Assembly (NCBI RefSeq): GCF_030811855.1
Contig: NZ_JAUSRN010000018.1
Location: forward strand, 55,458-119,457
Direction of reading: 5' to 3'
Source: Variovorax paradoxus
Lineage (GTDB): Bacteria; Pseudomonadota; Gammaproteobacteria; Burkholderiales; Burkholderiaceae_C
DNA: 64,000 nt
Shown: piece by piece, positions 51,499-60,408 of the stretch
How the letters are laid out: every line of letters starts with the position of its first letter
Position numbering within the stretch: position 1 is the stretch's first letter
Position numbers and translations under genes: made by a program
The notes under the pieces: model-generated
Database searches by the model: none
What the model saw: the letters and a program-made list of their open reading frames with translations, nothing else
What the model was told of the DNA's origin: nothing

Positions 51499-52065
51499 AT
51501 GAGCTGGACCGCCGAGGTACTCGACACCATCGCGGCCGAGTTCTCGGACGTGGGCGACGTCGCCCAGTTCACGCGCATCGTCGTGCGCCTGATGCTTGCG
51601 GCGGTGCTCGGCTTCATGCTGGGCTTCGAGCGCGAGCAGCAGGGCAAGGCGGCGGGCGTCCGCACTCACATGCTGGTCGCCATTGGCTCGGCGATGTTCG
51701 TGCTGATTCCACAGCAGACCGGTATCGTGCCGGCCGACATGAGCCGGGTGATCCAGGGCCTGGTGGCCGGCGTGGGTTTTCTCTGCGCCGGCACCATCCT
51801 CAAGCAGGGCCGGGACGAACACCAGGTGCAGGGCCTCACCACCGCCGCGGGGCTGTGGATGACGGCCGCCATCGGCATGGCCTGCGGGCTCGGCCGCGAA
51901 GTGACCGCGGTCTTGAGCGCGCTGCTGGCACTGGCCGTGCTTGCGCTGGTGCCGCGCCTGGTGGACCTGGTCGAACGCATGGTCGGGCCGCGGCGCGGTG
52001 GCGACGGCGGTTCCGGCGAGTCGCCCCGCGTGATCGCTTCGCCTGACGAGAAGCCGCCGCGCTGA
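51499..52065 (+). CDS. MgtC/SapB-family inner-membrane protein
   Basis: 188 residues. Four to five membrane segments in the first 140 residues with the MgtC core GFEREQQGKAAGVRTHMLVA, GSAMFVLIPQQT and GVGFLCAGTIL..VQGLTTAA. Family members protect the F1Fo ATP synthase or support growth under low Mg2+; it may have that role here, though no PhoP-type leader is seen. The C-terminal tail (after about 145) is charged and cytoplasmic. Starts one base after the slt stop. Confidence 0.92.
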   Translation: MSWTAEVLDTIAAEFSDVGDVAQFTRIVVRLMLAAVLGFMLGFEREQQGKAAGVRTHMLVAIGSAMFVLIPQQTGIVPADMSRVIQGLVAGVGFLCAGTILKQGRDEHQVQGLTTAAGLWMTAAIGMACGLGREVTAVLSALLALAVLALVPRLVDLVERMVGPRRGGDGGSGESPRVIASPDEKPPR

Positions 52066-52161
52066 GCCGCATCAATTCGCGCTAGCTTCGGCATCAATCC
52101 GGGCGTACGGCCGCGCTAGCATTGAAGGTTTCTCATCTCATCCGAACCGCGGGATCACACG

Positions 52162-52845
52162 ATGCGCAAGCTCTACATCGGCAACAAGAACTACTCGTCC
52201 TGGTCCATGCGGCCCTGGGTGCTCATGAAGCAGGCCGGCATTCCGTTCGAAGAGGTGATGGTGCGCTTCGACTCCTTCGAAGCCGAGTCGCAGTTCAAGA
52301 ACACCATCGGCGCACTCAATCCGGTGGCGAAGGTGCCGGTGCTGGTTGACGGCGACCTGGTGGTGTGGGACACGCTGGCCATTGCCGAATACCTGGCCGA
52401 GAGCTTCCCGGAAAAGCAGCTCTGGCCCCGCGCCGTCGCCGACCGGGCCCGCGCGCGCAGCGTCTGCGCCGAGATGCATTCGGGCTTCAGCAACCTTCGC
52501 AACCTGTGCGTCATGAACATCGAGGCTTCGCTGCCCCACGTCGGCGCACGGCTGCTGAAGGACAACCCCGGCCTGCAGGACGAGATCGACCGCATCGTGC
52601 AGATGTGGACCGGGCTGCTCGACGCGCATGGCGGCCCGATGCTGTTCGGCGAATTCAGCATTGCCGACGCCTACTTTGCGCCGGTGGGCACGCGCATCAA
52701 GACCTACGGATTGCCAGTGACACCGGTCGTCTCTGCCTACATCGAGCGGGTACAAGCTTTGCCCGGCATCAAGGCATGGATCGATGATGCGCTGGCCGAG
52801 AAGGACTTCCTGCAGTTCGAGGAGCCCTACCGCACCGGGCGCTGA
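52162..52845 (+). CDS. Glutathione S-transferase family protein
   Basis: 227 residues. N-terminal thioredoxin-like GSH-binding domain (about 1-80: YIGNKNYSSWSMRPWVLMKQ, NPVAKVPVLVDGDLVVWDTL) and an all-helical C-terminal domain (about 95-215). The Ser at SSW is a plausible GSH-thiolate stabiliser. Likely cytosolic detoxification or isomerase-like role; substrate unknown. It stands alone between mgtC and cca on the same strand. Confidence 0.92.
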   Translation: MRKLYIGNKNYSSWSMRPWVLMKQAGIPFEEVMVRFDSFEAESQFKNTIGALNPVAKVPVLVDGDLVVWDTLAIAEYLAESFPEKQLWPRAVADRARARSVCAEMHSGFSNLRNLCVMNIEASLPHVGARLLKDNPGLQDEIDRIVQMWTGLLDAHGGPMLFGEFSIADAYFAPVGTRIKTYGLPVTPVVSAYIERVQALPGIKAWIDDALAEKDFLQFEEPYRTGR

Positions 52846-52890
52846 GTCGCGTCGGCTCCAGGGAAGCCGTCGTATCCCTACACTGGACGC

Positions 52891-54150
52891 ATGAAAACCT
52901 ATCTCGTCGGCGGTGCGCTGCGCGACCGGCTGCTCGGGCGGCCGGTGTCGGACCACGACTGGCTGGTGGTGGGTGCGACGCCCGAAGAAATGGTCTCGCG
53001 CGGCTACCTGCCCGTGGGGCGCGACTTTCCGGTGTTTTTGCACCCGCGCACGCGCGAGGAGTACGCCCTCGCCCGCACCGAGCGCAAGAGCGCTCCGGGC
53101 TACCGGGGCTTCACCGTGCATGCCTCGCCCGACGTCACCCTGGAACAGGACCTGGCGCGGCGCGACCTGACGGTCAATGCGATTGCAATGCCTGCGAAGT
53201 TCGTGCAGGCCGACGGCAGTTTCGAACCCGACCCCCGCAAGCTGGCCGATCCCTTCCATGGCCGGCGCGACCTGGAGCAGCGGCTGCTGCGCCATGTCAC
53301 CGACGCCTTTCGCGAAGACCCGGTGCGCATCCTCCGGGTGGCCCGTTTTGCTGCGCGCTTCGACGACTTCTCGGTCGCACCCGAAACCATGGCGCTGATG
53401 AGTGAGATGGTCGAAGCCGGCGAAACCGATGCGCTGGTGGCCGAGCGCGTGTGGCAGGAACTGTCGCGCGGCCTGATGGAAACCCGTCCATCGCGCATGT
53501 TCGAGGTGCTGCGGGCTTGCGGCGCGCTGGCCGTGCTGCTGCCCGAGGTCGACCGGCTCTGGGGCGTGCCGCAGTCCGCCGAGCATCATCCCGAAGTCGA
53601 CACCGGCGTGCATCTGATGATGGTCATCGACACCAGCGCCAGGCTCGACGCGCCGCTGCCGGTGCGCTTTGCCTGTCTGATGCACGACCTCGGCAAGGGC
53701 ACGACCAGCCCCGAGGAGCTGCCGCGCCACCCCGGCCACGAGAAGCGCAGCGCCCAACTGCTGCAGGCGGCGTGCGACCGCTGGCGCGTGCCGGTGGATG
53801 TTCGCGAACTGGCCGAGGTGGTGGCGCGCGAGCACGGCAACATCCATGGCAGCGGCCAGCTCGAGGCGGCGGAGCTGGTGCGGCTGCTGGAGCGTTGCGA
53901 CGCCTTCCGCAAGCCGGCCCGCTTTGCCGACGCGCTGCTGGCCTGCGAATGCGACTCACGCGGCCGGCTGGGCTTCGAGGACCAGCCCTACCCGCAGCGC
54001 GAGCGGCTGCTTGCGGTGCTCGCCGCGGCCTCCGGGGTGGCCACCGATGCGGTAGCGCGGGCAGCGCAGCAGTCGGGCGCCGCGGGGCCGCAGATCGGCG
54101 AGGCGATCCATCGCGCCCGGGTCGAGGCGGTGGCTGCGTCGCTGGGCTGA
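52891..54150 (+). CDS. cca: Multifunctional CCA protein (tRNA nucleotidyltransferase with HD domain)
   Basis: 419 residues. Class II nucleotidyltransferase head: YLVGGALRDRLLGRP then the catalytic aspartates D21 and D23 in SDHDW. RRDLTVNAIAM and the RILRVARFAARF helix follow. A C-terminal HD domain contains CLMHDLGKG, giving phosphohydrolase activities as in the E. coli multifunctional enzyme. It adds and repairs the 3' CCA of tRNAs. No tRNA genes are in this window. Next gene, otsB, starts about 100 bases downstream. Confidence 0.95.
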   Translation: MKTYLVGGALRDRLLGRPVSDHDWLVVGATPEEMVSRGYLPVGRDFPVFLHPRTREEYALARTERKSAPGYRGFTVHASPDVTLEQDLARRDLTVNAIAMPAKFVQADGSFEPDPRKLADPFHGRRDLEQRLLRHVTDAFREDPVRILRVARFAARFDDFSVAPETMALMSEMVEAGETDALVAERVWQELSRGLMETRPSRMFEVLRACGALAVLLPEVDRLWGVPQSAEHHPEVDTGVHLMMVIDTSARLDAPLPVRFACLMHDLGKGTTSPEELPRHPGHEKRSAQLLQAACDRWRVPVDVRELAEVVAREHGNIHGSGQLEAAELVRLLERCDAFRKPARFADALLACECDSRGRLGFEDQPYPQRERLLAVLAAASGVATDAVARAAQQSGAAGPQIGEAIHRARVEAVAASLG

Positions 54151-54251
54151 AGCCCGATTCAATTGCGACGGCGCCCGCCGCCGTCCGTCCAAACGCGCGC
54201 GGGGCTTTGGCCGACACGGCAAATGCCAGGCCCGTGTTATGGTTTTCACCG

Positions 54252-55034
54252 ATGCCAATGCCCTCTCAGACGCCTCCCCCGCTGGGCCGAGACACCGCCC
54301 TCTTTCTCGACTTCGACGGCACGCTGGTCGCGCTTGCGCCGACTCCGGAAGCCATCGAGGTCCCCCCTGCGCTGGTGGCCCTGCTGCAAGACCTGCGCGA
54401 CCAGCTCGGCGGCGCCCTGGCTGTGGTGTCGGGCCGCCAGATCGACGCGATCGACCGTTTTCTCGCTCCGCTGCGGCTGCCGGCCGCCGGCGAACACGGC
54501 GTGCAGCGGCGCGACCCGCAGGGCCGCATGCAGGAACAGCGCGCCCCCGACCTCGCGCCCATTCTCGACATCGCCAACGAACTGGCCCGCGTGCATGAAG
54601 GCCTCTTGGTCGAACGCAAGCACGCGGCCATTGCGCTGCACTACCGGCTTGCGCCGCAGCTGGAGGCGGTGTGCCGGGACGCCATGTCGCGCGCCATTGC
54701 GGGCCGGCCCCAGCTTGAGCTGATGCACGGCAAGTTCGTGTTCGAGGTCAAGCCCACAGGCATCAACAAGGGCATTGCCATCGAGGCTTTCATGAACGAG
54801 GCTCCGTTTGCGGGACGCACGCCGGTCTTCGCAGGCGACGACACTACCGATGAGAGCGGCTTTGCCGTAGTGCAGCCGCGCGGTGGCATCGGCATCAAGG
54901 TGGGCTCGGGGCCCAGCCTGGCGCTGCACCGGCTCGAATCGCCGCGGGCGGTCTTCGAATGGCTGGTGCAGGCGCGCGACAGCCTGGCTGCGCCACAACA
55001 CAAGAAAGACGAGTCCCCGAGGAGCCCTGAATGA
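54252..55034 (+). CDS. otsB: Trehalose-6-phosphate phosphatase
   Basis: 260 residues from the ATG at 54252; another ATG two codons on is also possible. HAD phosphatase: FLDFDGTLVALAPTP holds the nucleophile and acid aspartates (D20, D22), VVSGRQIDAID is motif II, and FAGDDTTDESGF is the Mg2+ site. It dephosphorylates trehalose-6-phosphate to trehalose. First gene of a three-gene unit, overlapping the GH15 gene by 4 bases (ATGA). Confidence 0.95.
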   Translation: MPMPSQTPPPLGRDTALFLDFDGTLVALAPTPEAIEVPPALVALLQDLRDQLGGALAVVSGRQIDAIDRFLAPLRLPAAGEHGVQRRDPQGRMQEQRAPDLAPILDIANELARVHEGLLVERKHAAIALHYRLAPQLEAVCRDAMSRAIAGRPQLELMHGKFVFEVKPTGINKGIAIEAFMNEAPFAGRTPVFAGDDTTDESGFAVVQPRGGIGIKVGSGPSLALHRLESPRAVFEWLVQARDSLAAPQHKKDESPRSPE

Positions 55035-56953
55035 GTGAGTTGCAACTGTCGAAGGCACCCGAGGATCGCGCGGGTGCCTCCGTTTCCGGCGCGGCCAGGC
55101 CGGCCGAGTCGGCGCCCGTGAATCCGCGTGCCGCAGTGCAGGCGGTGCCGCGCGGCTTCGGGCCGCCGGCGGAGCCTTCGCTCAACGTGGGCGTGATCGG
55201 AAACTGCGCCTACAGCGCGCTCATCGACGCGCGCGGACGCGCCGTGTGGTGCTGCCTGCCGCGCTTTGACGGCGACCCGGTGTTCAACGCCCTGCTGCAC
55301 CCCGGTGAAGAGGCCGGCGCCTGGGCCATCGAGATCGAGGACTTCGCCTCCAGCAAGCAGTGGTACGAGCCCAATACCGCGGTGCTGCGCACGCAGCTTT
55401 ACGACAGCGCCGGCCAGGGCATCGAGATCACCGACTTTGCGCCGCGCTTCTACAGCCGATCGCGCTACTTCCGGCCGCTCATGATGGTGCGCCGCGTGCG
55501 GCCGATTGCCGGCGCGCCGCGCATCCGCGTGGCGCTCGATCCGCGCTTCCAGTGGGGTGCCACGGCGCCGCTGGAGGTCACGCGCGGCAGCAACCACATC
55601 CGCTATGTGGGGCCGGACGTGACGCTGCGGCTCAACACCGACGCCTCGATCTCGCACATTCTGTCGCGCCAGCCTTTCGTGATCTCGCGCGAATACAACT
55701 TCATGTTCGGCGTGGACGAGACGCTGCTCGACGGCATTGCCGACACCGCGCGCAGCTTCGAGCAGGAAACCATTGCCTACTGGCGCACCTGGAGCAAGCG
55801 GCTCGCAATTCCGTTCGAATACCAGGACGCGGTGATCCGCGCGGCCATCACGCTCAAGCTCTCGCTCTATGAAGACACCGGCGCCATCGTCGCCGCCATG
55901 ACCACGAGCATTCCCGAGGCGCCGGGCAGCCAGCGCAACTGGGACTACCGCTACTGCTGGCTGCGCGACGCCTTTTTCGTGGTGCGCGCGCTCAACTCGC
56001 TGAGCGAGGTGGGCACCATGGAAGACTACCTGCGCTGGCTCGGCAACGTGGTGATCGGATCGCACGGCGAGCACATCCAGCCGCTCTACGGCATTGGGCT
56101 GGAGCGCGAGCTGCCCGAGTCGATGGTCGAGGGCCTCGCGGGTTATCGCGGCATGGGTCCGGTGCGCGTGGGCAACCAGGCACAGGAGCATTTTCAGCAC
56201 GACGTCTACGGCAACATCGTGCTCGGCTCAGCGCAGGCCTTTCATGACCACCGCCTGCTCGCCCGCGCGGGCGTGGCGGAGTTTCCGCACCTGGAGGCCG
56301 TGGGCGAACAGGCGATCCGCGTGTATGGCACGCCCGACGCCGGCATGTGGGAGCTGCGCACCCGGGCCCGCGTGCACACCAGCTCCGCATTGATGAGTTG
56401 GGCCGCCTGCGACCGGCTCGCCAAGATCGCGCGCACGTTGGAGCTGCCCGAGCGTGCGGCGTACTGGCACGGCCACGCGGCGCGCATGAAGGAGGAAATC
56501 CTGGACAAGTCATGGTGCGAGGAACGCCAGGCCTTTGCCGAAAGCTTTGGCGGCCATGAACTCGACGCCAGCATCCTGCTGATGGTGGAGGTGGGCCTCA
56601 TCGACGCGCGCGACCCGCGCTTCATCTCCACCGTCGACGCCATGGAAAAGTCGCTCTGCGACGGGCCCTACATGCGCCGCTACGAAGCGGCCGACGACTT
56701 CGGCAAGCCCGAGACGGCCTTCAACATCTGCACCTTCTGGCGCATCGACGCACTCGCCAAGATCGGCCGTAAGGCCGAGGCACGCCAGATCTTCGAGACC
56801 ATGCTGGCGGCGCGCAACCCGCTCGGGCTGCTGTCGGAAGACACGCATCCGGTCACGGGTGAGATGTGGGGCAACTTTCCGCAGACCTATTCGATGGTCG
56901 GCATCATCAATGCAGCCGTGCGGCTGTCGGCACCATGGGACTCGTGCATATGA
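55031..56953 (+). CDS. Glycoside hydrolase family 15 protein (glucoamylase/trehalase-like)
   Basis: 640 residues. N-terminal beta-sandwich (to about 250), then the (alpha/alpha)6 barrel with RNWDYRYCWLRDAFFVVRAL and the acid residue in GMWELRTRARVHTSSALMSW; a late FNICTFWRIDALAKIG resembles the GH15 pattern. No signal peptide; the first 45 residues are Ala/Pro-rich and unrelated. The enclosing otsB-otsA operon suggests a role in trehalose or related alpha-glucan turnover, such as hydrolysing a maltose or trehalose-like glycoside in the cytoplasm; specificity unknown. ATG overlaps the otsB stop. Confidence 0.9.
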   Translation: MSELQLSKAPEDRAGASVSGAARPAESAPVNPRAAVQAVPRGFGPPAEPSLNVGVIGNCAYSALIDARGRAVWCCLPRFDGDPVFNALLHPGEEAGAWAIEIEDFASSKQWYEPNTAVLRTQLYDSAGQGIEITDFAPRFYSRSRYFRPLMMVRRVRPIAGAPRIRVALDPRFQWGATAPLEVTRGSNHIRYVGPDVTLRLNTDASISHILSRQPFVISREYNFMFGVDETLLDGIADTARSFEQETIAYWRTWSKRLAIPFEYQDAVIRAAITLKLSLYEDTGAIVAAMTTSIPEAPGSQRNWDYRYCWLRDAFFVVRALNSLSEVGTMEDYLRWLGNVVIGSHGEHIQPLYGIGLERELPESMVEGLAGYRGMGPVRVGNQAQEHFQHDVYGNIVLGSAQAFHDHRLLARAGVAEFPHLEAVGEQAIRVYGTPDAGMWELRTRARVHTSSALMSWAACDRLAKIARTLELPERAAYWHGHAARMKEEILDKSWCEERQAFAESFGGHELDASILLMVEVGLIDARDPRFISTVDAMEKSLCDGPYMRRYEAADDFGKPETAFNICTFWRIDALAKIGRKAEARQIFETMLAARNPLGLLSEDTHPVTGEMWGNFPQTYSMVGIINAAVRLSAPWDSCI

Positions 56954-56975
56954 GCGCAGCGCCAGGGGTGCACCC

Positions 56976-58361
56976 ATGAGCCGGCTCGTCGTCGTTTCTA
57001 ACCGCGTGGCGGACCCGCGCAAGCCGGCCGCGGGCGGCCTGGCCGTTGCCCTTGGCGAAAGCCTGCAGCAAAGCGGTGGCCTGTGGTTCGGCTGGAGTGG
57101 ACAGATCGTAGAAGACGGCCCGACGGGCGAAGGCGAGCTGCATGTGCTGCAGGCGGGCAAGGTCTCCCTCGCCACCATCGACCTGAGCCGCGACGATCAC
57201 GACAGCTACTACCTGGGCTACAGCAACGACGTGCTGTGGCCGGTGTTTCACAACCGGCTCGATCTGGCCCATTTCGAGGCCGGCTTCATCGGCGGCTACC
57301 GGCGCGTGAACCAGCTGTTCGCGCGCAAGCTGATGCCGCTTTTGAAGCCCGACGACATCATCTGGATTCACGACTACCACCTGATGCCGCTGGCAGCCGA
57401 GCTGCGCGCCATGGGCTGCAGGCAGCGCATCGGTTTCTTCCTGCACATTCCGCTGCCGCCGCAGATCATCATCGCGGCCGTCCCGCAGCACGAATGGCTC
57501 ATGCGCTCGCTGTTTTCCTACGACCTGATCGGCTTCCAGGCGCAGCAGGACGTGCAGCATTTCGAGCACTACGTGCGCAACGAAGCCCATGGCGAATACT
57601 TGGGCGACGACATGTACCGCGCCTATGGGCAGACGGTGCGTTGCAGCGCCTTCCCGATCGGCATCGACGTCGACGAGTTCGCGGCGCTCACGCACGCCAA
57701 GGAGTCGCGCGACATGTTCGAGACCATGAAGCGCGAGTATTCGCAGCGCCGGTTGCTGCTGGGCATCGACCGGCTCGACTATTCCAAGGGCATTCCGCAG
57801 CGGGTGCGGGCCTTTCGCGAGTTGCTGGCCAACTACCCCGAGAACCGGCGCAGCGCCACGCTGATCCAGATTGCGTCGCCCACGCGCGAAACGGTCGATG
57901 CCTATGGCGACATACGGCGCGAGCTCGAGTCGCTCTGCGGCGCCATCAACGGCGACTACGGCGAGCTCGACTGGATGCCGGTGCGCTACATCCACCGCAT
58001 GGTGGCGCGCAAGCGCGTGCCGGGGCTCTGCCGCGCCGCGGCGGTCGGGCTGGTGACGCCGCTGCGCGACGGCATGAACCTCGTCGCCAAGGAGTACATC
58101 GCGGCACAAGACCCGGCAGATCCGGGCGTGCTGGTGCTGTCGCGCTTTGCCGGTGCGGCCGAGCAGCTGAAGGAAGCGCTGCTGGTGAATCCGTACGACA
58201 CCCACGGCACGGCCGAAACCGTGCAGCAGGCGCTGCAGATGCCGCTCGAGGAGCGGCGCGAGCGGCACCAGAAGCTGCTCTCGCGCATCCGCGAGCAAGA
58301 CATCCATTGGTGGCGGCGCAGCTTTCTCGAAGCGCTGCGGCACGCCGCGAGCCAGCGCTAG
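56976..58361 (+). CDS. otsA: Trehalose-6-phosphate synthase
   Basis: 461 residues from the ATG at 56976 with CCAGGGGTGCACCC upstream. GT20 signature: MSRLVVVSNRVADPRKPAAG, GGLAVALGESLQ, IWIHDYHLMPLA, LGIDRLDYSKGIPQRV and LRDGMNLVAKEY, the UDP-glucose and glucose-6-phosphate binding residues. Joins UDP-glucose and glucose-6-P. Third gene of the otsB-GH15-otsA unit, 22 bases after the GH15 stop. Trehalose here would serve as osmoprotectant. Confidence 0.96.
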   Translation: MSRLVVVSNRVADPRKPAAGGLAVALGESLQQSGGLWFGWSGQIVEDGPTGEGELHVLQAGKVSLATIDLSRDDHDSYYLGYSNDVLWPVFHNRLDLAHFEAGFIGGYRRVNQLFARKLMPLLKPDDIIWIHDYHLMPLAAELRAMGCRQRIGFFLHIPLPPQIIIAAVPQHEWLMRSLFSYDLIGFQAQQDVQHFEHYVRNEAHGEYLGDDMYRAYGQTVRCSAFPIGIDVDEFAALTHAKESRDMFETMKREYSQRRLLLGIDRLDYSKGIPQRVRAFRELLANYPENRRSATLIQIASPTRETVDAYGDIRRELESLCGAINGDYGELDWMPVRYIHRMVARKRVPGLCRAAAVGLVTPLRDGMNLVAKEYIAAQDPADPGVLVLSRFAGAAEQLKEALLVNPYDTHGTAETVQQALQMPLEERRERHQKLLSRIREQDIHWWRRSFLEALRHAASQR

Positions 58362-58375
58362 GCGAAGCCAGCCGA

Positions 58376-58717
58376 TCAGGTGCCGGTCAAGAGCCGCACC
58401 AGCCGCATCACGGGCCGCGGCTCAGCGGGACGGGCGGCCGGTGCCGGGGCCTGCTGCGGTGCATGCACGCGCAGCCGCACCGGCGTGAGCGCCGACAGCT
58501 CGATCCAGCCGCCTCGTTCCAGGCGATGCACGTCGCCTTCGGCCAGCAGGCTCTTCACGGTGAACACGGTGTCGCCGAACCATGACGGCGGCGACACCAG
58601 TTGTGCCCGGCCCTCCAGCACTTCGAGCCAGGTTGCGGGGTCGAGCGCGGTGCGCAGGGACTGCCCGGCCTGCAAGGTGACGGTGTCGGGCAGTGGATCG
58701 AGCGTGATGGGTTGCAT
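58376..58717 (-). CDS. DUF2917-like protein
   Basis: 113 residues from the ATG at 58717; a longer frame to 58822 has no support. The pattern VTLQAGQSLRTALDPATWLE, VLEGRAQLVSPP, SLLAEGDVHRLERGGWIELS follows the same beta-fold order as the DUF2917 protein at 47273, though identity is low. The tail after about 88 is Ala/Pro-rich, likely disordered. Function unknown. Convergent with otsA and divergent from the MocR-like gene, which may control it. Confidence 0.6.
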   Translation of the reverse strand: MQPITLDPLPDTVTLQAGQSLRTALDPATWLEVLEGRAQLVSPPSWFGDTVFTVKSLLAEGDVHRLERGGWIELSALTPVRLRVHAPQQAPAPAARPAEPRPVMRLVRLLTGT

Positions 58718-58890
58718 GGCGCGGCTTTCGGAGTGGATGCGGCCATCGTAGGAATTCGGCCGCTCAAAAAACAGGCACACGCCAAGGCGATTCGCACCGG
58801 AACAGCGGGCGGCCGAGCACATCTGTTATGGTCGTTTTCCTTTGCAACTGCATCTGTTTTCGGATGCGCGATAGGGGGAGCATCGACGCC

Positions 58891-60408
58891 ATGGATTCGC
58901 TACCGCTCTACCGCCAGCTCGCAGCGCACTACGTGGACGCGATTCACACCGGCTCGCTCAAGCAGGGCGACAAGCTGCCGTCGCTGCGCAGTCTGATGCG
59001 CCTGCACGACATCAGCCTTTCGACCGCGCTGCAACTGTGCCGCACGATGGAGAGCGATGGATGGGTCGAGGCACGCGACCGGTCGGGGTATTTCGTGCGC
59101 CGGCCGCGGCGCCTGGCCATTGCGCCGATGGAGGAGCCGGCCGCCGGCGTGCCGCCCGATCCGGCGCAGTACGTGGGCATCCATGCGAAGGTGTCGGACT
59201 TCGTGGCGCGCCGCCGACAGATTCCCGAGAAGCTCAACCTCTCGATCGCGCGTGGCGCGCCCGAGCTGTACCCGGCCGAGGCGCTGCGCAATGCGATGAC
59301 GCGCATGCTGCGCCAGCAGCCCGAGATGCTGGCGGTCGCGTCGCCGCTGAAAGGCCATCGCCAGTTCCGCGAGGTGCTCGCGCAGCGCAGCCTGCGCGTG
59401 GGCATGGCGATCTCGCCAGACGATATCCTGGTCACCAACGGCTGCATCGAGGCGCTCAACCTCGCGCTGCGCGCCGTGGCTCAGCCGGGCGACACGGTGG
59501 CGGTGGAGTCGCCCACCTTCTACGGCCTGCTGCAGGTGCTCGAGAGCCTTGGCATGCGTGCGCTGGAGATCCCGACCAGCCCGCAGACCGGCCTTTCGAT
59601 CGAGGCGCTGGAGCTGGCAATCAGCACCTACGACAACATCAAGGCCGTGGTGGTGGTACCGCATTTGCAGAACCCGCTGGGCAGCGTGATGCCCGACGCT
59701 CACAAGGCGCGGCTCGCGCAACTGTGCGAGCGGCATGCCATTCCGCTGATCGAGGACGATACCTACAGCGAACTGGTCGACGCCCCGACGCCGCCGCGAG
59801 CGCTCAAGTCGTGGGACACCAGCGGCAACGTGATTCATTGCGCATCGCTGCACAAGATTCTTGCGCCCGGCCTGCGGCTGGGCTGGATCACGGCCGGACG
59901 CTGGCAGGCACGGGTGGAGATGCTCAAGTTTGCGCAGACGCGCAACAACGAAGGGCTCTCGCAAGGCGCGGCGGGCCTTTTCATGGGCACCGGCGCCTAC
60001 GACCGCCATCTGCGCCATCTGCGCGGCTGCCTCAAGACGCAGCGCGAGCAGACAGCCGACGCGATTGCCAGCTACTTTCCCGCGGGCACGCGCATCAACC
60101 TGCCGCCCGGTGGGCTCCAGCTGTGGGTCGAGCTGCCCGAGCGGCTTTCATCTTCGAGGGTCTTCGATGCGGCGCTGGTCGAGCGCATCGTGGTGGCGCC
60201 CGGCACGCTGTTCTCCAACTCGTCGCGCTTCGACCACTACCTGCGCATCAATTGCGGCTGGCCTTACGGTGAAGCCGTCGACACCGGTTTGCGCCGCCTG
60301 GGCCAGATCATCGAGACGCTGAGCCGTGGGGCCGGCGCAGGGACTGCATCGCCCCCCTGGCCGTCCGAAGCAAGCCGGCTTCAGTCGAGCAGCGCCAGGG
60401 CCGCGTAG
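58891..60408 (+). CDS. MocR-type regulator/aminotransferase (GntR plus PLP fold I)
   Basis: 505 residues from the ATG at 58891, about 10 bases after AGGGGGAG; an ATG at 58864 is a less likely start. GntR winged helix (about 1-75: LPLYRQLAAHYVDAIHTGSL, LPSLRSLMRLHDISLSTALQ) fused to a fold-type-I aminotransferase (about 110-480), with the PLP lysine in SLHKILAPGLRLGW and ILVTNGCIEALNLALR. Such proteins use PLP or an aldimine as a signal. Its C-terminus overlaps the convergent ROK gene by 28 bases. Targets unknown; the divergent DUF2917-like gene is a candidate. Confidence 0.9.
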   Translation: MDSLPLYRQLAAHYVDAIHTGSLKQGDKLPSLRSLMRLHDISLSTALQLCRTMESDGWVEARDRSGYFVRRPRRLAIAPMEEPAAGVPPDPAQYVGIHAKVSDFVARRRQIPEKLNLSIARGAPELYPAEALRNAMTRMLRQQPEMLAVASPLKGHRQFREVLAQRSLRVGMAISPDDILVTNGCIEALNLALRAVAQPGDTVAVESPTFYGLLQVLESLGMRALEIPTSPQTGLSIEALELAISTYDNIKAVVVVPHLQNPLGSVMPDAHKARLAQLCERHAIPLIEDDTYSELVDAPTPPRALKSWDTSGNVIHCASLHKILAPGLRLGWITAGRWQARVEMLKFAQTRNNEGLSQGAAGLFMGTGAYDRHLRHLRGCLKTQREQTADAIASYFPAGTRINLPPGGLQLWVELPERLSSSRVFDAALVERIVVAPGTLFSNSSRFDHYLRINCGWPYGEAVDTGLRRLGQIIETLSRGAGAGTASPPWPSEASRLQSSSARAA

